A stretch of DNA of 64,000 bases from NCBI GenBank assembly GCA_030824495.1, contig JAVBXP010000021.1:1-64000 (forward strand), given 5' to 3'. The DNA is from a bacterium. Lineage in GTDB: Bacteria; Pseudomonadota; Alphaproteobacteria; Caulobacterales; Caulobacteraceae. Below, one piece after another: positions 17,591-25,151 of this stretch; position 1 is the first letter of the stretch, and every line of letters begins with the position of its first letter. The position numbers were made by a program, and so were the translations under genes. Below the pieces are notes generated by a model, which was not told the origin of the DNA, did not search any database, and saw only the letters and a list, made by a program, of their open reading frames with translations.

Positions 17591-19146
17591 TAGGAACGCC
17601 CGATCAGGATCTCTTCAACACCGGGCTCACCGGTGAAGACGCAGGGTCCGAAGCTGGACGGTTGGTTCATCGGCGCGTTGCGCAAGGTGAGCTTGAAGCC
17701 CTTGAGGCGCTGCTCGACAGCGTCCAGGGCCTCGCCCGTCGGGCGCGACCAGGAGGCGCGGACCCAGCCCTTGAAGGCCGAGGTTTCTTCCTCTTCGTCC
17801 GACACCTTGCCGAAGTACTCGGCCACCTGATCGAAGGTGGTCAGGTCACCGCGGATGTTGGCGTCCAGGCTGGCCTTGGCCTCTTCGAACAGGGTCTGCT
17901 GGATCGCGGCCAGCAGGCCAGGGGCGGCGTCGACGAAGTCGTCGCGCGACATCGCCTGGGACTGCACCTTGTCGCCATCGCGGAGGTTGTCGCGGCGCAT
18001 GAAGGTCACCTGACCCGACGCCGCATCGCGCGGGCCCAGCTCGACGATGATCGGGGCGCCGCGGCGCACCCAGTTCCAGCGTTTGTCACTCGACTTCTGG
18101 TCCTTGGTGTCCAGCAGGGCGCGGATCGGCTCGCCCAGGGCGAACTTCTCATGCAGGGCCTTCACCAGGCCCTCGGCGAAGGCCAGGACTTCGGCGTCCT
18201 CGGGCTTGCCGCGCAGCATCGGCACCACGACGATCTGGCGCGGGGCGATGGCGGGCGGCAGGCGCAGGCCGTCGTCGTCGCCGTGGGTCATGATCACGCC
18301 GCCGATCAAGCGGGTCGACACGCCCCAGCTCGAGGTGTGGCAGAATTCTAGATCGCCGCTGTCGCTCTGGTAGCGGATGTTCTGAGCACGGGAGAAGCTG
18401 GTGCCCAGATAGTGCGAGGTGCCGGCCTGCAGCGCCTTGCCGTCCTGCATCATCGCTTCAATGGAATAGGTGGCTTCCGCGCCAGGGAAGCGTTCGTTCT
18501 CGGGCTTCTCGCCGGCGATCACCGGCATGGCGAGCACGGTCTCGGAGAACTCCCGGTACATTTCCAGCGCCTGAAGCGTGGAGGCCAGGGCGTCCTCGCG
18601 GCTGACGTGGGCGGTGTGGCCCTCCTGCCAGAGGAACTCCGAGGTGCGCAGGAACAGGCGCGTGCGCATCTCCCAGCGGACCACATTGGCCCACTGGTTG
18701 ATCTTCATCGGCAAGTCCCGATAGCTCTTGATCCAACGCGAGAAGGCGTCGCCGATGATCGTCTCCGAGGTCGGACGGACGATCAGGGGCTCTTCCAGCT
18801 TGGCGTCGGGATCAGGCTGCAGCTTGCCGTCGATGTTCTTCAGCCGGTGGTGGGTGACCACCGCCATTTCCTTGGCGAAGCCTTCGACGTGTTCAGCTTC
18901 CTTGGCGAAGAAGCTCAGCGGGATGAACAGCGGGAAGTAGGCGTTGTCGACGCCCATCTCCTTGATGCGGCGATCCATGGTCTGCTGAATGCGCTCCCAG
19001 ACCCCATAGCCCCATGGCTTGATAATCATGGACCCACGCACAGGGCTGACCTCGGCCATGTCCGCCTCGCGGACGATGGCTTGATACCAGTCGGGGAAAG
19101 TCGACTTGTTGCCGGTCATCCGGCTGACGCTGAGAGCTCGTTGCAT
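17587..19146 (-). CDS. proS: Prolyl-tRNA synthetase, archaeal/eukaryotic type
   Basis: A 519-residue class II synthetase that charges tRNA-Pro. The opening FPDWYQAIVREADMAEVSPVRGSMIIKPWGYGVWERIQQ, motif 2 region (WEMRTRLFLRTSEFLWQEGHTAH) and terminal ...EEILIGRSY belong to the archaeal/eukaryote-like ProRS group with a C-terminal extension. They do not match the roughly 440-residue ProRS typical of alphaproteobacteria. No INS editing domain is present. The ATG at 19146 has AAAGAG upstream; a TTG at 19194 is rejected. Whether the genome has a second ProRS cannot be seen here. Confidence 0.92.
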   Translation of the reverse strand: MQRALSVSRMTGNKSTFPDWYQAIVREADMAEVSPVRGSMIIKPWGYGVWERIQQTMDRRIKEMGVDNAYFPLFIPLSFFAKEAEHVEGFAKEMAVVTHHRLKNIDGKLQPDPDAKLEEPLIVRPTSETIIGDAFSRWIKSYRDLPMKINQWANVVRWEMRTRLFLRTSEFLWQEGHTAHVSREDALASTLQALEMYREFSETVLAMPVIAGEKPENERFPGAEATYSIEAMMQDGKALQAGTSHYLGTSFSRAQNIRYQSDSGDLEFCHTSSWGVSTRLIGGVIMTHGDDDGLRLPPAIAPRQIVVVPMLRGKPEDAEVLAFAEGLVKALHEKFALGEPIRALLDTKDQKSSDKRWNWVRRGAPIIVELGPRDAASGQVTFMRRDNLRDGDKVQSQAMSRDDFVDAAPGLLAAIQQTLFEEAKASLDANIRGDLTTFDQVAEYFGKVSDEEEETSAFKGWVRASWSRPTGEALDAVEQRLKGFKLTLRNAPMNQPSSFGPCVFTGEPGVEEILIGRSY

Positions 19147-19250
19147 AGGGCGCTCTTTAAAGTCCCTTTCGGCGACGTCAAAGCCGTTGCTCAAGGCTGG
19201 GCAACTGCTAGACGTCGAACACCTGTTTCAATTCGATTTGGGAGAAAACA

Positions 19251-19700
19251 ATGAACCCGGTGGAGTTCAAGGACCTGGCTGGCCTGGTAGGCCAAGAAGT
19301 CGGCGTGTCGGATTGGGTGGAAATCACCCAAGAGCGCGTCAACCAATTCGCCGAAGCCACCGGCGACCATCAATGGATTCACGTTGATGTCGAACGCGCC
19401 ACGAAGGAAATCGGCGGCCCGATCGCTCACGGCTACCTGACCCTGTCGCTGATCCCGTTCCTGGGCGCCGGCATGCTGCCGATCAAGGGTGTGACCCGCG
19501 GCATCAACTACGGCTCCGACAAGGTCCGCTTCATCAACATGGTCCGCGTCGGCAAGCGCGTGCGCATGCGCCAGAAGCTGATCGGCGCCGAGGCCAAGGC
19601 CGGCGGCATGCAGCTGAAGAATGAGTGCACCATCGAGATCGAAGGCGAGGCCAAGCCCGCTTGCATCGCCGAGACCATTTCGGTCGTCTACGGCGCCTAA
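19251..19700 (+). CDS. MaoC family dehydratase
   Basis: A 149-residue hot-dog-fold enzyme, the usual length for a single-domain (R)-specific enoyl-CoA hydratase. The catalytic Asp/His pair is visible in FAEATGDHQWIHVDVERA (the D-x4-H motif near residues 39-44), followed by GGPIAHGYLTLSLIPFL, the family signature. The ATG has GGGAG upstream. It is divergent from proS, 104 bases apart. It likely hydrates short or medium enoyl-CoA. Confidence 0.93.
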   Translation: MNPVEFKDLAGLVGQEVGVSDWVEITQERVNQFAEATGDHQWIHVDVERATKEIGGPIAHGYLTLSLIPFLGAGMLPIKGVTRGINYGSDKVRFINMVRVGKRVRMRQKLIGAEAKAGGMQLKNECTIEIEGEAKPACIAETISVVYGA

Positions 19701-19709
19701 GACCTGACG

Positions 19710-19739
19710 GCCGCCCTTCCCCCTGGCGGGAGGGGCGGC
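19710..19739. terminator. Hairpin between convergent maoC-like and protease genes
   Basis: A GC-rich stem of about 12 bp (GCCGCCC... pairing with ...GGGCGGC, one wobble) lies between two convergent stops. There is no clear T-tract, so efficiency is uncertain. It may serve both strands. Confidence 0.45.
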
Positions 19740-19749
19740 GTCACCTGCT

Positions 19750-20580
19750 CTAATATTCCCTAGAAACCGCCTCTTCGGCCGACGCGGCGCGAGCGCCCGT
19801 GACGACTTCGTTGCGCGCCTGGGTGATCTGCGCGTGCGGATTGTCCATCAGCATCAAGGTTTCGCGGATGAACTTGGCATGGGTGACGATGCCGATCTCC
19901 AGGCGTTCGCTGTTCAACTCGACCTGCTGGGTCAGCAGACCGGCGATGAACTGAACATCGCGTCCCTCATCGGCCCCGACGCGCCGACGCGCGGCCTGGG
20001 ACATGAAGACCGGGCCGCCCGAATTGCCCGGGAACACCGTGAAATCGAGCAGGAAGGTCGGGAAGACCTGGGCCGGCGCGATCGGGAACGAGGCCACGCG
20101 ACCGGAGCGCAGGATGGGGAAGCCGGCCTGATTGGCCGCCAGCCCGCGCGGGAAGCCCAGCGCCATCATCTCGTCGCCCGCCCCGACCTGATTGATCTGG
20201 AAGGTTTCGTCCTGCGCCAGCCAGTTCAGCGGAATGGCGGCCTTGGCGAACTCATCGGGCGCCTTGATGGTGATCGCCGCGACGTCGCGCGACGGGTGCT
20301 GTGTCCAGAGCTTGGCGCCGTCGGCGTCGCGGATGCGCAGGGTCTGGGGCGAATAGCTCCAACTGCCGTCGGGATTGGCGATGCGATAGCCAATGCGCGC
20401 CTCGTTCCCCGGCATCTTGGCGAGCACGTGATTGGCCGTCACCAGCACGGTTCGCGGCGTGCCGTCCGGCGCCGTTTCCGCGATCAGGAAGCCGGTGCCG
20501 ACGGTGCGCGTACCGTCGCCCAGCGGTTGTTCAAGCTGAACCGTCGCATGGATCAGCTCCACGGCAAGGTCCCAAGCCAT
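19750..20580 (-). CDS. Trypsin-like serine protease without a signal peptide
   Basis: A 276-residue protein with a complete S1-type triad: His51 in LVTANHVL, Asp99 in SRDVAAITI and Ser187 in FPGNSGGPVF. It resembles the protease core of the DegP/HtrA group but has no PDZ domain. The N-terminus MAWDLAVELIHATVQLEQ is neither hydrophobic nor cleavable, so the protein should be cytoplasmic, unusual for this fold. A GTGFLI beta strand after residue 27 is the normal first barrel strand, so the protein is not truncated. Targets are unknown. Confidence 0.85.
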   Translation of the reverse strand: MAWDLAVELIHATVQLEQPLGDGTRTVGTGFLIAETAPDGTPRTVLVTANHVLAKMPGNEARIGYRIANPDGSWSYSPQTLRIRDADGAKLWTQHPSRDVAAITIKAPDEFAKAAIPLNWLAQDETFQINQVGAGDEMMALGFPRGLAANQAGFPILRSGRVASFPIAPAQVFPTFLLDFTVFPGNSGGPVFMSQAARRRVGADEGRDVQFIAGLLTQQVELNSERLEIGIVTHAKFIRETLMLMDNPHAQITQARNEVVTGARAASAEEAVSREY

Positions 20581-20776
20581 CGACGCCCCTAACTACTGAA
20601 TTCGTACCTACCCGACACTTGCGATATTTAATTAAGAACATGGTTAACGCAAAGCACCTTGCCGTCATTCAGCGATGCGCCCGATCGCCGCGCGGCGTGG
20701 ATGCGACAGGTCAAACTGAACACGCAATTCGCGTCGAACCTTGAGCCTGGAACGTCTCCATCGCATGTAGTTGGGC

Positions 20777-22861
20777 ATGACCGCTTCCACGCCCCCCGTC
20801 GCCCGCCGCGAACCCAAAGTCATCGAACAACTCGGGCGCACGCGCACCGACGACTATGCCTGGATGAAGGATGACAACTGGCGCGAGGTCCTGCGCGACC
20901 CAAAGGTGTTGCGCGCCGATATCCGCGAGCATCTCGACGCCGAGAACGCCTACACGAAGGATCTCCTGGCCGGCACAGAGGGGCTCCAGGCGCAGCTGTT
21001 CGCGGAGATGAAGGGCCGGATCAAGCAAGATGATTCGTCCGTTCCCGCCTCCGACGGCGCCTGGGACTATTATGTTCGCTACGAAATCGGCGCCGAACAT
21101 CCCGTCCATGGTCGGCGCCCCCGCGGGCGGGACGACGGCGAGGTCGTGTTGCTGGACGAGGTGGCGCTGGCCAAGGACAAGGCCTTCTTTCAGGTCGGCG
21201 CGGCTCACCACAGCCCCGACCACCGGCTCTACGCCTGGGCAGCCGATGAGCAGGGCTCCGAATACTACACGATCCGGGTGAAGGACCTCGCCACCGGCGA
21301 GACCCTCGAACACGTCATCGACAGCGCCTATGGCGACTTCACCTTCTCGCCCGACAGCCAGTGGCTGTTCTGGATCTGGCGCGACGAGAACGCCCGCCCC
21401 TCGAAAGTCTTCCGCCGCCCCGCGCGCGGCGGCGAGGATGTGCTGGTTTATGAAGAAGCCGACGAGGGGATGTTCCTGGGCGTCGGCGCGACCTCCGACG
21501 ACAGCCACGTGGTGATCCATGTCGGCAACCAGGAAACAACCGAGATCTGGCTGATTCCGGCCGCCGAACCTGAACGGCCGCCCTTCGTCGCCGAGCCCCG
21601 GCAGGTGGGCGTGAAGTACGACCTCGATCACTGGACCGACCGCTGGGTGATCCGCACGAACGCCGATGACGCGGTGGACTTCAAGCTGTCGACCTCGGGC
21701 GCCGAGATCCCGGCCCGCTCGACCTGGACCGACTTCGTCCCGCATGAGCCCGGCCGCTACATCACCGGCTTCGCCGCCTTCGCCGGCCATCTGGTCCGCG
21801 CCGAACGCGTCAACGCCAGCGACCGCATCATCGTCATGGCCCGCGACGGCGAAGACCATGAGATCGCCTTCGAGGAAGAGGCCTACGCCCTGTCGCTGGA
21901 AGGCGGCTACGAATACGACACCACCCTCACCCGCTTCGTCTATCAGTCGCCGACCACACCCCGACAGTGGTTCGACTACGACATGACGAGCCGCGAGCGC
22001 ACCCTGCGCAAGACGCAGGAAATTCCCTCCGGCCACGATCCGGCCCGCTATGTGGCGCGCCGGCTCTACGCCACCGCCAAGGACGGGGCGCAGGTGCCGG
22101 TCACGGTCCTGATGTTGAAGGACACCCCGCTCGACGGCTCGGCGCCCCTGCTGCTCTATGGCTACGGCTCCTATGGCCATGCGATGGAGCCCAGCTTCTC
22201 GATCCGCAATCTCAGCCTGGTGGATCGCGGATGGATCTGGGCCGTGGCCCATGTCCGTGGCGGCTCCGACAAGGGCTGGGGCTGGTTCCTGGACGGCCGC
22301 AAGGAGAAGAAGACCAACACCTTCACGGACTTCATAGCCTGCGCTGAGCATCTCTCAGAGCAAGGCTACGGCAAGGCCGGCCGCATGGTCGCCTATGGCG
22401 GCTCGGCCGGCGGCATGCTGATGGGCGCGGTGGTCAATCTGCGCCCCGACCTGTGGTCCGGCATCATCGCCGCGGTGCCGTTCGTCGATGTGCTCAACAC
22501 CATGAGCGACACCTCCCTGCCGCTCACCCCGCCGGAGTGGCCCGAATGGGGCAATCCCATCGAGGATCCGGAGGCCTACGACCGGATCGCCAGCTACAGC
22601 CCCTATGATCAGGTCAGCGCCCAGGCCTATCCGCCGGTGCTGGCCACCGGAGGCCTGTCGGATCCCCGTGTCACCTACTGGGAGCCGGAGAAGTGGGTCG
22701 CCAAGCTGCGTCAGTATTCGACCGGCGATGCTCCCATCCTGCTCAAGATCAACATGGAAGCCGGACACGGCGGCGCCTCGGGCCGGTTTGATTTCCTGAA
22801 GGAGATCGCTCTCGACTACGCCTTCGCCATCTGGGCGAACGAAAAAGGCTGGGAGCAATGA
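20777..22861 (+). CDS. ptrB: Oligopeptidase B (S9 family)
   Basis: A 694-residue S9A prolyl-oligopeptidase-family enzyme that cleaves short peptides after Arg or Lys. It has an N-terminal beta-propeller (residues about 70-400) and an alpha/beta-hydrolase domain with Ser543 in GGSAGGML, Asp629 in GLSDPRV and His664 in EAGHGG. RGGSDKGWGW and GYGSYGHAMEPSFS are typical of oligopeptidase B. No signal peptide, so cytoplasmic. The ATG at 20777 is preferred over TTG at 20771. Its stop overlaps the next start (ATGA), so the two are translationally coupled. Confidence 0.94.
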   Translation: MTASTPPVARREPKVIEQLGRTRTDDYAWMKDDNWREVLRDPKVLRADIREHLDAENAYTKDLLAGTEGLQAQLFAEMKGRIKQDDSSVPASDGAWDYYVRYEIGAEHPVHGRRPRGRDDGEVVLLDEVALAKDKAFFQVGAAHHSPDHRLYAWAADEQGSEYYTIRVKDLATGETLEHVIDSAYGDFTFSPDSQWLFWIWRDENARPSKVFRRPARGGEDVLVYEEADEGMFLGVGATSDDSHVVIHVGNQETTEIWLIPAAEPERPPFVAEPRQVGVKYDLDHWTDRWVIRTNADDAVDFKLSTSGAEIPARSTWTDFVPHEPGRYITGFAAFAGHLVRAERVNASDRIIVMARDGEDHEIAFEEEAYALSLEGGYEYDTTLTRFVYQSPTTPRQWFDYDMTSRERTLRKTQEIPSGHDPARYVARRLYATAKDGAQVPVTVLMLKDTPLDGSAPLLLYGYGSYGHAMEPSFSIRNLSLVDRGWIWAVAHVRGGSDKGWGWFLDGRKEKKTNTFTDFIACAEHLSEQGYGKAGRMVAYGGSAGGMLMGAVVNLRPDLWSGIIAAVPFVDVLNTMSDTSLPLTPPEWPEWGNPIEDPEAYDRIASYSPYDQVSAQAYPPVLATGGLSDPRVTYWEPEKWVAKLRQYSTGDAPILLKINMEAGHGGASGRFDFLKEIALDYAFAIWANEKGWEQ

Positions 22862-23403
22862 TCGTCAGGCCATCGACACCTCAGGACGTCGCGGCCCTGG
22901 CCGCCATCTACGGCCACCACGTGCTGAACGGCTTCGGCACCTTCGAGGAGGTCCCGCCGACCTTGGAGGACATGGCCGGACGCCGTGAGGCGATCGTCGC
23001 CCGCGGCCTGCCCTATCTGGTCGCCGAGGATGCGGGCGAGGTTCTGGGCTTTGCCTACGCCAGTCCCTTCCGACTACGAGCGGCCTATCGCTACACGGTC
23101 GAGGACAGCGTCTATGTCGCCCCGCAAGCGGTCGGCCGCGGGGTCGGCAAGGCGGTGCTATCGGGCGTGCTCGACGCCTGCCAGGCCTTTGGCATCCGCC
23201 AGGTGGTCGCGGTGATCGGCGACAGCGACAACGCCGGTTCGATCGGCCTGCACACCTCGCTCGGTTTCGCACCGGCCGGCGTCGGCAAGGACTTCGGCTA
23301 CAAGATGGGTCGTTGGGTCGACATCGTGTGGATGCAGAAGACCCTCAACGGCGGTGCGGCGACCGCGCCCGACGCACCGGGCATGATGTTGGCCGGCGTC
23401 TAA
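22858..23403 (+). CDS. GNAT N-acetyltransferase, phosphinothricin-type
   Basis: A 181-residue GNAT enzyme. The order IRPSTPQDVAALAAIYGHHVLNGFGTFEEVPPT, YLVAEDAGEVLGFAYASPFRLRAAYRYTVEDSVYV and the acetyl-CoA motif GRGVGKAVL near residue 100, then IGDSDNAGSIGLHTSLGF, is that of the phosphinothricin/methionine-sulfoximine acetyltransferase group (Pat/MddA). Such enzymes N-acetylate amino-acid analogues. The four-base overlap with ptrB suggests one operon linking peptide breakdown with amino-acid acylation. The last 15 residues are an unstructured tail. Confidence 0.9.
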   Translation: MIVRPSTPQDVAALAAIYGHHVLNGFGTFEEVPPTLEDMAGRREAIVARGLPYLVAEDAGEVLGFAYASPFRLRAAYRYTVEDSVYVAPQAVGRGVGKAVLSGVLDACQAFGIRQVVAVIGDSDNAGSIGLHTSLGFAPAGVGKDFGYKMGRWVDIVWMQKTLNGGAATAPDAPGMMLAGV

Positions 23404-23455
23404 CGCCTGGCGCTCAGGTGGAGGCCGCGAACGCGGCGCTATGTCGGAAAGGAAG

Positions 23456-23529
23456 TGGCTGGGGAACTAGGACTCGAACCTAGAATGACGGTACCAAAAA
23501 CCGCAGTGTTACCATTACACCATTCCCCA
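23456..23529 (-). tRNA. tRNA-Gln (anticodon TTG)
   Basis: A complete 74-base cloverleaf on the minus strand: acceptor TGGGGAA/TTCCCCA, D-arm GTGT...ACAC, anticodon stem GCGGT/ACCGT with loop TTTTGGT, T-arm CTAGG TTCGAGT CCTAG, discriminator G and encoded CCA. Confidence 0.97.
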
Positions 23530-23640
23530 GCAGGAACGGCTCGCGGGATAGTCGCCCCGCGGCGAGGGCGTGGAGATAGCCCAACAATTCGCCGGATGCA
23601 ACGCCCCCAAAAAGGTTCTTTCAGAGGTATGCGAGGGCGC

Positions 23641-23669
23641 TTGCGGCGCAGACGAGCCTCCCCTATAAG
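23641..23669 (+). promoter_or_regulatory. Promoter of tRNA-Pro
   Basis: TTGCGG (-35) and TATAAG (-10) separated by 17 bases, placing the transcript start about eight bases before the tRNA. Confidence 0.6.
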
Positions 23670-23683
23670 GCGCCCTCCCAAGT

Positions 23684-23760
23684 CGGAGTGTGGCTCAGTC
23701 TGGTAGAGCACCGCGTTCGGGACGCGGGGGTCGCAGGTTCGAATCCTGCCACTCCGACCA
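23684..23760 (+). tRNA. tRNA-Pro (anticodon CGG)
   Basis: A complete 77-base cloverleaf: acceptor CGGAGTG/CACTCCG, D-arm GCTC...GAGC, anticodon stem CCGCG/CGCGG with loop TTCGGGA, T-arm GCAGG TTCGAAT CCTGC, discriminator A and encoded CCA. It reads CCG codons, frequent in this genome. Confidence 0.98.
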
Positions 23761-23788
23761 AGGGACCTTCGGCGAAGAGCGCTCCAGA

Positions 23789-24997
23789 CTAGCGCCTCGC
23801 CCCCGCCTCAGCGGCCTTCAGCACCCTCAGGAAGTTACCACCCCAGATCTGGTCGATCTGCACCTCGCTATAGCCGCGCGCCACCAGCTCGCGCGTGATG
23901 TTCGGCGCCTGGCTCTCATTCCTGAAACCTTCAATTCCCGCGCCATGATTGAAATCGGTCCCGATTCCCACGTGCTCCACGCCGATCCGCTTGGCGATGT
24001 AGTCGATGTGATCGACATAGGTTTTGACGTCGGCCTGGGGCGATAGCGCCCTGTAGGCGGCGAAGAAGGCGTCCCGTCTTGGCTGGGGCAAGTCGTCGCC
24101 GCCCTGATAGCCGCTTCCCGTTGGAGATAGGCCGTACGCGGCCCGCAGCGCCGCCAGCTTGGCCGAATAGTCCGGGGCCTGCGGCAAGAGGTAGCTGTTG
24201 AATGGGGTCACCTGCACCACGCCGCCGTTGGCCTTGATCGCATCAAGCTCGGCGTCGGACAGATTGCGGGTGTGGTCGGCGAGGGCGCGGGCTGCGGAGT
24301 GAGTCGCTACGACGGGCGCGCGGGACAGCTCCAGGGTCTGGAACACCCCCTTGGACGTCAGCTGCGAGACATCGATCAGGACGCCCAGGTCGTTGAGCCG
24401 GGCGACCGACGCCTTGCCCAGCGGCGAGAGGCCGCCATGCTCCTCGCCCGTTCCCACCTTCGGCCGGGACGAATCGGCGAAGGCGTTGTTTCCGGCATGG
24501 GTCAGGCCAGCGACGCGGACACCTTCCTTCTGCAGCCCGTCGAAGGCGGCGACGTCCTCACCCAGCGAATAGGCGTTCAAAAAGCCAAGGATGATCGCGA
24601 CCTTGCCCTGGCTCACGACCTTGCGGACCTCGTCCGCCGAAAGCGCGATGACGACGTCATTTGGGTTGTCGGCGGCGATCTGCCTTACAGCTGCGAGCTT
24701 GGCGGCGACTTCCGCCCGCGCCGCAGCGTAGGCCTCCGGCGTGCGCGGTCCGGTCGAGACGGCCAGGGCGTAGACCAGGGCGTCCACCCCGCCGGCGCGA
24801 AGCTTCGAAAGCTCGGCGTAGGACGCCCCATCGGCGTCGAACGAGCGGGGATTGGAACCTGGCGGCAGCACGTCGACATGGCTGTCGAGGACCAGCACTC
24901 GGCGATGGATGGCGTCGGCGGCGCTCTGGGCGGCCGCGGGGCCGGCGAGCAGTAAGGCGACGGCTGCGCCCGCCATCAGCAGGGATCGTGGGCTCAT
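23789..24997 (-). CDS. M19-family (renal dipeptidase-like) secreted protein with altered metal site
   Basis: A 402-residue protein with signal peptide MSPRSLLMAGAAVALLLAGPAAAQ; the ATG at 24997 has GGAGAT upstream. The fold is that of membrane dipeptidases: HxD as His40/Asp42, THAGNNAFADSS near 167, THSAARALADHTRNLSD with His233, and GTDFNHG. However, the bridging glutamate of the usual xIENGY/EGG motif is Leu140 (ILGFLNAYSLG), and the ligand histidine of DVSH is Gln (IDVSQLT, residue 212). A normal two-metal site therefore seems impossible. It may use one metal, or be a binding protein. Confidence 0.85.
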   Translation of the reverse strand: MSPRSLLMAGAAVALLLAGPAAAQSAADAIHRRVLVLDSHVDVLPPGSNPRSFDADGASYAELSKLRAGGVDALVYALAVSTGPRTPEAYAAARAEVAAKLAAVRQIAADNPNDVVIALSADEVRKVVSQGKVAIILGFLNAYSLGEDVAAFDGLQKEGVRVAGLTHAGNNAFADSSRPKVGTGEEHGGLSPLGKASVARLNDLGVLIDVSQLTSKGVFQTLELSRAPVVATHSAARALADHTRNLSDAELDAIKANGGVVQVTPFNSYLLPQAPDYSAKLAALRAAYGLSPTGSGYQGGDDLPQPRRDAFFAAYRALSPQADVKTYVDHIDYIAKRIGVEHVGIGTDFNHGAGIEGFRNESQAPNITRELVARGYSEVQIDQIWGGNFLRVLKAAEAGARR

Positions 24998-25038
24998 GGA
25001 TATCTCCAGACGAACTCGACGACTAGAGGCGGCCGCCG

Positions 25039-25065
25039 TTATTCCTAGTTTGAAGCTAGGAATAA
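25039..25065. promoter_or_regulatory. Perfect AT-rich inverted repeat upstream of the M19 gene
   Basis: Two 10-bp arms (TTATTCCTAG and its exact reverse complement) with a 7-base spacer, ending 42 bases from the dipeptidase-like start. It is AT-rich in a GC-rich region and has no T-tract, so an operator is more likely than a terminator. Confidence 0.55.
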
Positions 25066-25116
25066 GCGTCACAATGGAGATTTTCTGCGCCGGCTAGGAG
25101 CTGCGGCGTGGCGAGC

Positions 25117-25142
25117 GGCGGGCTCCCGCAGGAGAGCCCGCC
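25117..25142 (-). terminator. Hairpin after nodT
   Basis: A perfect 9-bp stem (GGCGGGCTC/GAGCCCGCC) ten bases past the nodT stop. There is no T-run, so it may stabilise the 3' end or work with Rho. Confidence 0.5.
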
Positions 25143-25151
25143 CTCTATGGT

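Noticed and set aside
20632-20648. Possible CtrA box between the protease and ptrB
   Set aside because: TTAA-N8-TTAAC has one extra base in the spacer; interesting but not a match.
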